NCBI RefSeq assembly: GCF_003946575.1
Contig: NZ_RHOP01000005.1
Location: 1 to 64,000, forward strand
Source of the DNA: Companilactobacillus jidongensis
GTDB lineage: Bacteria; Bacillota; Bacilli; Lactobacillales; Lactobacillaceae
Length of the DNA stretch: 64,000 nucleotides
Direction of reading: 5' to 3'
The position numbers and the translations under genes are program-made. This document shows, one piece after another, positions 52,515 through 59,922 of this stretch; position 1 is the first letter of the stretch; the number at the start of each line of letters is the position of its first letter. Below the pieces are notes generated by a model, which was not told the DNA's origin, made no database searches, and was given only the letters and a program-made list of their open reading frames with translations.

Positions 52515-52706
52515 TTAGGCCTTAATTTCTTTAGTTAATTCACTAATCGCATCTAATACACGTTGTTTACGTTCATCATTTAAAGGCGTTCTAAGCCAAC
52601 GTGAGAAAGTTGAGTCAGTAATACCTATAGTATTCGCAATTTCCCAATATTTTAAATCTTCATTCTTTATTTTTTCTCTTAATTTTTCATTTTTATAAAT
52701 AATCAT
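52515..52706 (-). CDS. Cro-like small HTH regulator
   Basis: A 63-aa helix-turn-helix protein (LKYWEIANTIGITDSTFSRWLRTPL) encoded divergently from the CI-like repressor, the usual place for Cro. The ATG at 52706 follows AAAGGTG. It opens the minus-strand early operon (this gene, the AlpA-like gene, then the replication genes). Confidence 0.8.
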   Translation of the reverse strand: MIIYKNEKLREKIKNEDLKYWEIANTIGITDSTFSRWLRTPLNDERKQRVLDAISELTKEIKA

Positions 52707-52871
52707 ACTTTCACCTTTCTTTTTACGCTTTTGACAACTATTCTTGGCAACAACAAGATTATACAATAATCTCAGTTTAAATGACAACTAAATTTGTCAT
52801 TTATCTATATACTATTTGTTGTTGTTGCTTATACGTGCATAAATATCTATAATTACATAGAGGTGATAAAC

Positions 52872-53534
52872 GTGATAAGAAATAATCTTGCAGTTTTACT
52901 TGCTGAACGCTCTTTAAAAATAACTAGGGTTGCTAATGATACTGGCATATCAAGGAATACGATTACTAGTACCGCGCAAAATGATGGCAAAATGATACAA
53001 CTAGAAACCATAAATAAACTATGCCAATACTTAGACATACGTCCTGATCAATTTTTTGAATATTTACCATTCGATATCTTTGGTAATTTTTCCTTAAATA
53101 ACTTAGATTTTTCACTTGATTATCTTGACGGTATTATGGATGCCAATCATGTTACTAATGCAGTAATCAATAGTTTTGATATGGATAGTTTTATATCAAT
53201 TTCATCGTCATCAAAAAATGGTAATAATACAATTACAACACTCGATTGTAAAGTTAAGCCCAACTTATCAACTGATAATACTATATATGGTCCAGATAAC
53301 AGTTTAGAACTAAACCTAATTCCCGATGATAATAATGATAATGATATAGCAACCTTTAAGAATTATTGGGAACGTACACCAGCTGGTTTTAAAACTGATC
53401 TTCATGATAAATTCACTGATAATATTAAAAGTAATATTGATGACTACATATTTAATCAAATGACTGATGCTTGGGAGGGCTTTGAACCCCTATTCCTCGG
53501 TTACTCCAATATTTCATTAGATATCCGCCTATGA
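52872..53534 (+). CDS. CI/Stl-like repressor of the element
   Basis: A 220-aa protein with an N-terminal XRE-type HTH (about residues 1-60: LAVLLAERSLKITRVANDTGISRNTITSTAQN...) and a long, acidic, Asn/Asp-rich C-terminal part without the Ser-Lys protease residues of LexA-type CI. So induction by RecA-driven self-cleavage is unlikely, and derepression by binding another protein, as for satellite Stl repressors, fits better (inference). GTG at 52872 follows AGGTG. Upstream of int and divergent from the Cro-like gene. Confidence 0.8.
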   Translation: MIRNNLAVLLAERSLKITRVANDTGISRNTITSTAQNDGKMIQLETINKLCQYLDIRPDQFFEYLPFDIFGNFSLNNLDFSLDYLDGIMDANHVTNAVINSFDMDSFISISSSSKNGNNTITTLDCKVKPNLSTDNTIYGPDNSLELNLIPDDNNDNDIATFKNYWERTPAGFKTDLHDKFTDNIKSNIDDYIFNQMTDAWEGFEPLFLGYSNISLDIRL

Positions 53535-53542
53535 TTTTTTCC

Positions 53543-53553
53543 CGCCCGTCCAG
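53543..53553 (+). repeat. GC-rich 11-mer CGCCCGTCCAG, copy 2
   Basis: An exact copy of the 11-mer at 52213-52223, directly before the integrase ribosome binding site, where a bound protein could affect int expression. Confidence 0.5.
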
Positions 53554-53570
53554 CGTTAGGAGAAATACAA

Positions 53571-54737
53571 ATGGCAACAGTAAAAAAGTACACAAAAAAA
53601 GACGGTGCAACCGCCTATATGTTTCGTGCTTATCTCGGTATTGATCCACAGACTGGTAAAGCTAAAAGAACAACCCGCCGTGGCTTCAATACTGAACGAT
53701 CCGCAAAATTAGAATTAAAAAGAGTTGAGTTTGAAGCGACTCAAGGCATAACCAAAAAGCAAGAATGTAATAAAACGTTTAAAGAGGTTTACCTTGAATG
53801 GTACGAAAGCTATATAAATACAGTACGTGAAAGCACTTGGAACCGTACCGCGGGGATGTTCAACAATCATATATTACCTGCACTTGGTCGTTATCGGTTA
53901 AGAACCATCACTACGGCGCAATGTCAGACATCCCTTAACAAGTGGTTTAAAGCAACCGACCGCAATTACAAACGATGGTTCAACTACGTTCAATCAATTT
54001 TTGAATATGCAATACGGCAAGGCTATATAACTGATAATCCTGCTAAACGTGTAATCATTCCTAAGAAGTCCGCTAAATCTGGCAAGAAGCTGCCTAATTT
54101 CTGGGATAAGGATCAATTAAAGACTTTTTTCAGTTACATAGATCCAATAAATGATCTTGAGAAATATACTTTATTCCGCATACTAGCATTTACCGGTGTA
54201 AGACGTGGTGAGTGCCTTGCCCTTACTTGGGATGACTTGAATACACAAAAAAGCACCTTGAGCATTAACAAAACGCTAACTCAAGGCGATAAGGGTAAAC
54301 AGATTATACAGGCCACTAAAACAAAAAAAGGCAACCGTACGATTTCATTAGATTCTACAACTCTATTTTTTCTTAAAAAATGGAAATTAGAACAAACAAG
54401 AAATTTATTCATGCTTGGGTTTAATACCAACAATAAAGATCAATTAATCTTTGCTACTAGAAATAATACATACAAGTCACTTAATACCCCTAAAAAGTGG
54501 CTTGATAAGACGTTAGATAAGATTAAAGACAATAATGTTACCTTACCCAAAATAACAATACACGGCTTTAGACATAGCCATGCAAGTGCCTTGTTCGCTG
54601 CGGGTGCAACAATAAAAGAAGTACAAGAACGATTAGGGCATGAAGATGCTCAAACTACCTTAAATATTTATACTCATGTCACTGAAAAACAAGATCAAGA
54701 AGCCGTACAAAAACTGGTAAACTTCTTAGATTTTTAA
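53571..54737 (+). CDS. int: Tyrosine integrase of the element
   Basis: A 388-aa phage integrase that recombines attP with the tRNA-Lys site. N-terminal arm-binding domain (AP2-like, about 1-50), core SAM-like domain (about 60-165) and catalytic domain with Arg in TGVRRGE, His/Arg in HGFRHSHAS, and nucleophile Tyr in LNIYTHV. TTAGGAG precedes the ATG. It lies next to attR, as usual, and its likely arm sites are found inside both ends of the element. Confidence 0.96.
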   Translation: MATVKKYTKKDGATAYMFRAYLGIDPQTGKAKRTTRRGFNTERSAKLELKRVEFEATQGITKKQECNKTFKEVYLEWYESYINTVRESTWNRTAGMFNNHILPALGRYRLRTITTAQCQTSLNKWFKATDRNYKRWFNYVQSIFEYAIRQGYITDNPAKRVIIPKKSAKSGKKLPNFWDKDQLKTFFSYIDPINDLEKYTLFRILAFTGVRRGECLALTWDDLNTQKSTLSINKTLTQGDKGKQIIQATKTKKGNRTISLDSTTLFFLKKWKLEQTRNLFMLGFNTNNKDQLIFATRNNTYKSLNTPKKWLDKTLDKIKDNNVTLPKITIHGFRHSHASALFAAGATIKEVQERLGHEDAQTTLNIYTHVTEKQDQEAVQKLVNFLDF

Positions 54738-54741
54738 GGCC

Positions 54742-54763
54742 ATGGTAGTCAATTTGGTAGTCA
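54742..54763 (+). repeat. Integrase arm-type repeat, right
   Basis: Exact copy of 46777-46798, two TGGTAGTCA units, placed between int and attR. Confidence 0.75.
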
Positions 54764-54826
54764 GTCAATTTTTAAACACATTTAAAATGCTTGTCAGCAT
54801 TGATATAACTGTACTTTGGTAAAACT

Positions 54827-54851
54827 AGGGTTCAAACCCCTGGCCACCCAT
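54827..54851 (+). repeat. attR
   Basis: Copy of the tRNA-Lys 3' end with perfect 15-base core CCCCTGGCCACCCAT (54837-54851) and two mismatches to attL in the outer part (23 of 25). Only the tRNA tail is present, so this is not a second tRNA gene. Confidence 0.85.
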
Positions 54852-54865
54852 AGCAATTATCGCTT

Positions 54866-54910
54866 AACCGATGAAATCAAGTTTAACACTTGGTGTCATC
54901 GGTTTTTTAT
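54866..54910 (+). terminator. Original tRNA-Lys terminator, displaced by the element
   Basis: AACCGATGA pairs with TCATCGGTT, followed by TTTTTTATTT. It starts 15 bases after attR, the same distance as the element terminator lies after attL. Confidence 0.8.
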
Positions 54911-55077
54911 TTGTACTGGTAATTTAAAAAAATCACTACTTATTAATGATAGTCTACAAAAGTAAAAAAACCAACCAAGACATACTTATAAAATAATTAG
55001 TCAATCGATTATCTTTATTCATTTATTGGTTTTTTAATTATACATAACTAATCTAATTAACATTATCAAAAAAACTA

Positions 55078-55141
55078 TTCAAACGTTTTTATTCAAATTT
55101 CAAGCGTTTAAGTTTGAAGTGTCTAGACCACCTTTTATAAA
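55078..55141 (+). promoter_or_regulatory. Putative promoter of the nuclease-like gene with inverted repeats
   Basis: TTGAAG (55114-55119), 16-bp spacer, TATAAA (55136-55141). The inverted repeat TTCAAAC (55078-55084)/GTTTGAA (55112-55118) overlaps the -35 box, and the palindrome GTCTAGAC (55121-55128) is in the spacer. Both could be operators. Confidence 0.45.
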
Positions 55142-55173
55142 ATGAAGTTAGCTTATTTGAGGAGGGTCATCTC

Positions 55174-56130
55174 ATGGAACAACCTTCAGAACCAGAATCA
55201 CAAATCATTGGAATTCTGAACAATGAGCAAATTGTCTTCGATCGCGAAAGAACATTTCCTGGTTTAATAAGTAAAACTGAAAATGTTCTTCTTCCAGTAG
55301 ATTTTGCTCTGAACATCAATGGATTTTTGGCAATTATTGAATACAATGGTGCTCAGCATTACAAAGCAAAGAATAATACTGCTGGATCACAATCCGCATT
55401 TCGAAGGTTATGTGCAAATGGTACGGCACGTTTAGATTTTTGTAATAAGAACAATATTCCACTTCTCATAATTCACTATAAGGACAAAAATAGACTAACT
55501 AAAATCATTAATTTTTTCATACAAGATGTCAAGAATAATCTCCATGGTTCTACCAAATCTTACACCGCACATACCAAGGGGTATTTTAAAAATATACCCT
55601 ATTATACTTTTGGTGATACTCCCACCGGCCCTATCAAACCAGTTCAAATACATGAAAATGACAGTCTAGGATATCTATCGCTCAGTAACGACGCTATTGT
55701 TTGGACCAAAAAAGAGCTAGACACACTGCTATCACGCATCGACAGTTACGAAAGTAAGATTCAGCAATACAAGTCTGTGACCGCTGATCTTGTTTTGACG
55801 ATCGATTCATTACAGAATGAACTCACTAGAAAAGATGAACTATTAGCTGAAAACAAGAATCATAAACTTGAACCTAAAATTGACAAATCAATAGAAAAAA
55901 AGCCAGCAACGTATGAACTAGTCAATAAATCTAACTTAATAGAGCCTTATAAATTCACAGGAAAATTTCGAATGCATAATTCTCCACGAAGCCGTTTAAC
56001 TTCTGATGCACGAATATTCATTAAAACTTTATCGAATGATCATGGTAGTGCCGTGGAAATTCAAGATTACTTAAAAAACACATATCATGAAAGTATCTCA
56101 CTGCCCACCTTGAAAAAATGCTTACTATAA
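55174..56130 (+). CDS. Putative PD-(D/E)xK nuclease with coiled coil and C-terminal HTH
   Basis: A 318-aa protein not assigned to a known family. The N-terminal part (about residues 20-125) has the pattern of a PD-(D/E)xK/Vsr-like nuclease: Asp in PVDFALNI, then IIEYNGAQHYK with a Glu and a Gln-His-Tyr, then LDFCNKNNIPLLIIHY, as in intron-type homing or patch-repair endonucleases. The middle (about 185-240) is probably coiled coil, and the end (about 280-318) looks like a small HTH. GAGGAGG precedes the ATG. It is a lone gene directly beyond an integration hot spot, so a defence, repair or homing role is possible. Catalytic reading is an inference. Confidence 0.6.
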   Translation: MEQPSEPESQIIGILNNEQIVFDRERTFPGLISKTENVLLPVDFALNINGFLAIIEYNGAQHYKAKNNTAGSQSAFRRLCANGTARLDFCNKNNIPLLIIHYKDKNRLTKIINFFIQDVKNNLHGSTKSYTAHTKGYFKNIPYYTFGDTPTGPIKPVQIHENDSLGYLSLSNDAIVWTKKELDTLLSRIDSYESKIQQYKSVTADLVLTIDSLQNELTRKDELLAENKNHKLEPKIDKSIEKKPATYELVNKSNLIEPYKFTGKFRMHNSPRSRLTSDARIFIKTLSNDHGSAVEIQDYLKNTYHESISLPTLKKCLL

Positions 56131-56270
56131 TTAATGATTCCCCTTTCTCATTGTCATATATACAATAATTGTTCAAGTTTATTGCAAGATAATTTATAAT
56201 CTAAAAAATATTTACTTAATATTTATTACTTGTATTATTATTAGTATCAATGGGATTATCGGGGGCAATC

Positions 56271-58037
56271 ATGGGGAGCTTTAGACTTTTTAGAGATCAG
56301 AATCGCAACTTCTGGCAGTATTTTTGGAAATACAGTCAAGTCATTATCTTGATTCAATTATTAATTACATTTATCATAGTTCCACTTCTAAATGTTCTAA
56401 CCAATGGCGTTCTTTACTTTGGTGGTATCAAATATGTTTCTTATACTAATTTTATAAGTATCGTAACCAAACGACCGTTGGTATTCCTTGGTTTGGTTGC
56501 CATCCTTTTATTGATACTACTCTTAGTTTTCAGTCAATTTGCATTCGTTCTAATTAGTTTTCAGGCTATCAAATCAAAAGCAAATTTGCGTTGGCGTGAC
56601 TATTTAAAAACCATTTTTCGAGAAATTGCCAGTCTGCCATTCAAAGCATTCGGCTTCTTCTTGTTATATTTTTTGATTATTACTCCCTTTGCTAGTATTG
56701 GCTTTTCCTCCAATTTACTTAGCAAAGTAAAAGTTCCTGAATTTATTCTTGAATGGCTATTTCAAGAACATTTAATTTGGGGTATTACCTTAATCATCGT
56801 CTATGCTGTTATTTTTTACGTTGGTATCCGTTGGCTTTTTGTTTTACCACTGATGATTTTTGACAATCGAACTGTCAAGAATGCTATCAGACAGAGTTGG
56901 CGCATGACTCGTAACAAAGTTGTTTATTATTTACTAACTTTCATCAATCTTTTTATCGTTATAACGATAGCAACATATATTATTTTTGGAATAATTTTGG
57001 CTGGACAATGGGGATTTGATCACATCACGACTGTTAGCTTTCCTACCGCCATTATCAATTTAACCTTGGTTCAGTTTATCAACATTATCTCCAGTATCTA
57101 CGCAACCGCCATATCGGCACTGATAGTCTTACACCAAACACGCACGCAATATATCTATAATGCGCACAGAAGTCGTTCTCATAGATGGTTCTGGATCGGT
57201 CTGGCAGTTGTTACTATTATTAGTTTCATGTCGTACGACACGATGTATTTCAAAGGCTGGCTAATGGAACGACCGGCTACTATCTCACATCGAGGTGTGG
57301 ATAATGGTAATGGTGTTCAAAACTCTATTCCAGCATTGAAGACAACTTCCAAGGAAAAACCTTCCTATATTGAAATGGATATTCAAGAGACTAAAGATCA
57401 CAAATACGTTGTTTACCATGACAACACCTTAAAGGGATTAGCTGGGATCAACAAGCGCCCAAGTCAAATGACCTTAGCGGAATTGCAAAGAGTTACGATC
57501 CATGAAAATGGCAAAACAGCGCACATTGCTAGCTTTGATGATTATTTAAAGACTTCCACAAAATTACATCAGAAGTTATTAGTTGAGTTCAAATCAGTTA
57601 GTGGTAATAGTAATGATTTCGTTAAAAATTTTGCCAAAAAATATGGTGCTCAACTCGAGCGTAACGGTGATATGGTTCATTCACTCAAATACAGCTATAT
57701 TGAAGATAGCACTCGTTATATGCCAAAGGTTGCAGCAAACTATATTCTTTCCTTTAATCTCACCGGTGTCCCAATCAGTGACGCTGATGGATTCACAATG
57801 GAATACACAACTTTGAATTCTAATTTTGTGGACAATGCGCATGCCATCCACAAAAAAGTTTACGCCTGGACGGTCAACGATACTGCAGCCATGAGTCAGA
57901 TGATGTTTTTAGATGTTGATGGCATTATAACCGACAATTTGTCCGACTTAAAAACAGAGATTCGTACTAATTTTGATCAAGCCGGTTACGCTAAGCGAAT
58001 CTGGAACTTTATCTTACAAATGCAAAGTCCATTTTAA
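56271..58037 (+). CDS. Membrane-anchored glycerophosphodiester phosphodiesterase
   Basis: It hydrolyses glycerophosphodiesters (lipid headgroups or teichoic acid pieces) outside the cell. An N-terminal domain of about 330 residues with seven to eight membrane segments (glycerophosphoryl diester phosphodiesterase membrane domain) is followed by a TIM-barrel GDPD domain with the catalytic HR in TISHRGVDNG, IEMDIQET and HDNTL. Total about 588 aa from ATG 56271, chosen because CGGGGG is just before it; an ATG at 56250 is an alternative. Single gene with a terminator. Confidence 0.92.
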   Translation: MGSFRLFRDQNRNFWQYFWKYSQVIILIQLLITFIIVPLLNVLTNGVLYFGGIKYVSYTNFISIVTKRPLVFLGLVAILLLILLLVFSQFAFVLISFQAIKSKANLRWRDYLKTIFREIASLPFKAFGFFLLYFLIITPFASIGFSSNLLSKVKVPEFILEWLFQEHLIWGITLIIVYAVIFYVGIRWLFVLPLMIFDNRTVKNAIRQSWRMTRNKVVYYLLTFINLFIVITIATYIIFGIILAGQWGFDHITTVSFPTAIINLTLVQFINIISSIYATAISALIVLHQTRTQYIYNAHRSRSHRWFWIGLAVVTIISFMSYDTMYFKGWLMERPATISHRGVDNGNGVQNSIPALKTTSKEKPSYIEMDIQETKDHKYVVYHDNTLKGLAGINKRPSQMTLAELQRVTIHENGKTAHIASFDDYLKTSTKLHQKLLVEFKSVSGNSNDFVKNFAKKYGAQLERNGDMVHSLKYSYIEDSTRYMPKVAANYILSFNLTGVPISDADGFTMEYTTLNSNFVDNAHAIHKKVYAWTVNDTAAMSQMMFLDVDGIITDNLSDLKTEIRTNFDQAGYAKRIWNFILQMQSPF

Positions 58038-58042
58038 CTTTT

Positions 58043-58066
58043 AGACACTTTCGGGTGTCTTTTTTG
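58043..58066 (+). terminator. Terminator after the phosphodiesterase
   Basis: The short stem AGACAC/GTGTCT (6 bp) with loop TTTCGG is followed by six T, five bases after the stop. Confidence 0.75.
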
Positions 58067-58161
58067 TATCTCACGAATGTAAACAAATCTTTACACAATG
58101 CCCGTCAAATTTGCTATGAATCATCCCCACTCCCTGCGATAATAATTACAGAGGTGATGAA

Positions 58162-58740
58162 ATGGAACTCGGTAATGTGATAAAAAACAAGCGTAACAAA
58201 TTACAGCTAACTCAAGAACAATTGGCCGTCAAACTGCACGTCAGTAGACAAACTATTTCTAAATGGGAAAATAATAACGTGGTGGAGAAAATCAGTCAAG
58301 ATGTTACTGGTAAGAAAAAATATAAGCGCTTTGCAATTACCCTCTCAATAATCGGCGTTATGACGCTATCCTTTTTAGGATTACTCAGCTATGGACATCA
58401 TTATCAAAAAGAATACATTGATCTCATTAATCCATTTTTAAAAACCGAAACCAGTTATGCTGTTATGCCGATAACTAATAAACCAATTCCGAAAAAAGAC
58501 ATTTATATTCAAAACGATGCCTTCGGAAATGGCTTTTGGCAAAAAGTTTATGCCGGTATTATTGAAAAAGACAACCATTGGGCAATGGTCTCACACAAGG
58601 GGTCTTATGTTTTTAGTCTCAAATTAATCGATAAAAAATACTGGGGTTATCCACGTAGTAAATATGAAACTCTAACTTATTTCCCATACGATGCAAGAGG
58701 CAATGGACCAAGAACAAGTTCCTGGAACCCTTTCCACTAA
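58162..58740 (+). CDS. XRE-type HTH membrane protein with shortened HTH
   Basis: A 192-aa protein. Residues 1-38 are the start of a classic XRE HTH (NKLQLTQEQLAVKLHVSRQTISKWENNN), but the last helices, normally about 30 more residues, are missing and the sequence passes straight to a basic segment and one membrane helix (about residues 58-80). The extracellular C-terminus (about 85-192) is unknown. Family members of this kind are membrane-bound regulators or sensors. The gap looks like an in-frame internal deletion, which would weaken DNA binding. GAGGTG precedes the ATG. Confidence 0.72.
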   Translation: MELGNVIKNKRNKLQLTQEQLAVKLHVSRQTISKWENNNVVEKISQDVTGKKKYKRFAITLSIIGVMTLSFLGLLSYGHHYQKEYIDLINPFLKTETSYAVMPITNKPIPKKDIYIQNDAFGNGFWQKVYAGIIEKDNHWAMVSHKGSYVFSLKLIDKKYWGYPRSKYETLTYFPYDARGNGPRTSSWNPFH

Positions 58741-58805
58741 TTATTTGACTACCTTCTGAGTAACTACGATAATTAAACTGTTACTAAATGTAGGAGGAAA
58801 AACAT

Positions 58806-59726
58806 ATGAAACAACGTTACATCGGTGAAACAAGTTGGGAAGCTTCAGCTGTCGCACTCGGAATCATGCGCATGAATGCATTGACACCTGACCAAGCTGC
58901 CAAATCGATCGACACAGCATTCGATAATGGAATAAATTTTATTGATGCCGCTGATATTTATGGCGATGGAGATTCTGAAAAGATCTTCGGTGAAGCTATG
59001 AAAAAGACCAGCGTTAAACGTGAGGATTTGTATATTCAATCAAAGGGTGGAATCGTATCTGGTGTCCGCTATGATTTTTCCAAACAACATTTATTAGATG
59101 CTGTTGACGGAAGTCTTGAACGTTTGGGCGTTGACTATCTTGATTCATTCTTACTTCACAGACCAGATCCATTGATGGAACCAGAAGAAATTGCTGAGGC
59201 ATTTGATGAGTTACAAAAATCAGGCAAAGTCCGTCACTTCGGTGTTTCCAACTTCAATCCTCAACAATATTTGATGGTTCAAGAAGCCGTTGATCAAAGA
59301 TTGATCATTAATCAATTACAATTCAGTATTATGCATACTGGTATGGTCGACTTTGGAATGCACACTAACATGGCTGATACCCGTTCGATCAATCACGACG
59401 GTGGAATTCTTGAATTCTCGAGACGCATGGGCGTTACAATTCAAGCTTGGTCACCATTCCAATATGGCATGTTCCAAGGTGTTTTCATTGATAATGATAA
59501 GTTCCCAGACTTGAATAAAAAATTGCGAGAATTGGCTGGAAAATATGGCGTATCCAAGAACGGTATCGCTACAGCCTGGATCCTAAGACATCCTGCCAAC
59601 ATGCAAGTTGTCATCGGTACAATGAATCCAGAACATATCGCTGACAGTGCCAAGGGTGCTGATATCAATCTTACAAAACAAGAGTGGTATGACATATACT
59701 TTGCTGCTGGTAATGACTTGCCATAA
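58806..59726 (+). CDS. Aldo/keto reductase (YdhF-like)
   Basis: A 306-aa NADPH-dependent reductase of carbonyl compounds. The TIM-barrel motif FIDAADIYGDGDSEKIFGEA has catalytic Asp and Tyr; later DSFLLHRPDP carries the His and GVSNFNPQQY the conserved substrate-loop. The catalytic Lys lies in IQSKGG. The C-terminal NADP-binding WILRHPANMQVVIGTMNPEHI is intact. AGGAGG precedes the ATG. Own terminator. Substrate unknown. Confidence 0.93.
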   Translation: MKQRYIGETSWEASAVALGIMRMNALTPDQAAKSIDTAFDNGINFIDAADIYGDGDSEKIFGEAMKKTSVKREDLYIQSKGGIVSGVRYDFSKQHLLDAVDGSLERLGVDYLDSFLLHRPDPLMEPEEIAEAFDELQKSGKVRHFGVSNFNPQQYLMVQEAVDQRLIINQLQFSIMHTGMVDFGMHTNMADTRSINHDGGILEFSRRMGVTIQAWSPFQYGMFQGVFIDNDKFPDLNKKLRELAGKYGVSKNGIATAWILRHPANMQVVIGTMNPEHIADSAKGADINLTKQEWYDIYFAAGNDLP

Positions 59727-59740
59727 AAATTTAAAAATTG

Positions 59741-59771
59741 GACTGAGAATATATTCTCGGTCTATTTTTTT
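59741..59771 (+). terminator. Terminator after the aldo/keto reductase
   Basis: GACTGAGAAT pairs with ATTCTCGGTC (one G-U) and is followed by TATTTTTTTT. Confidence 0.85.
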
Positions 59772-59922
59772 TATAAAAAAATAATTGATATTACATACAA
59801 TTGTTTAATATATATATTATAAAAAAACAGTTGAGCCAATTATCATCCAACTTCATTGTAAGGAACTATAATTCGTTTTGAATCAAATAAAGAGCATTAA
59901 ATTGCTAAGGGAGATGTTAATC

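Larger units (their letters stand above)
46653..54851. mobile_element. Integrated phage-satellite-like element in tRNA-Lys
   Basis: An 8.2-kb element bounded by att repeats in the tRNA 3' end. It carries a tyrosine integrase and CI-like repressor on the plus strand, and on the minus strand small HTH proteins, a DnaD-type initiator, a DnaC loader, two ArpU-like regulators and small unknown genes. No terminase, portal, capsid, tail, holin or lysin gene is visible. That gene set fits a phage-inducible chromosomal island or a prophage reduced to its early region. The word satellite is an inference from the missing structural genes. Confidence 0.85.
54852..55173. other. Gap after attR, no gene
   Basis: 322 bases of AT-rich DNA. 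It contains the probable original tRNA-Lys terminator (54866-54910) and the putative promoter of the next gene (55078-55141); nothing else was seen. Confidence 0.6.

Noticed and set aside
54827-54851. Second tRNA-Lys gene at the right end of the element
   Set aside because: Only the 3' 25 bases of the tRNA are present; there is no D arm, anticodon arm or acceptor 5' strand. It is attR.
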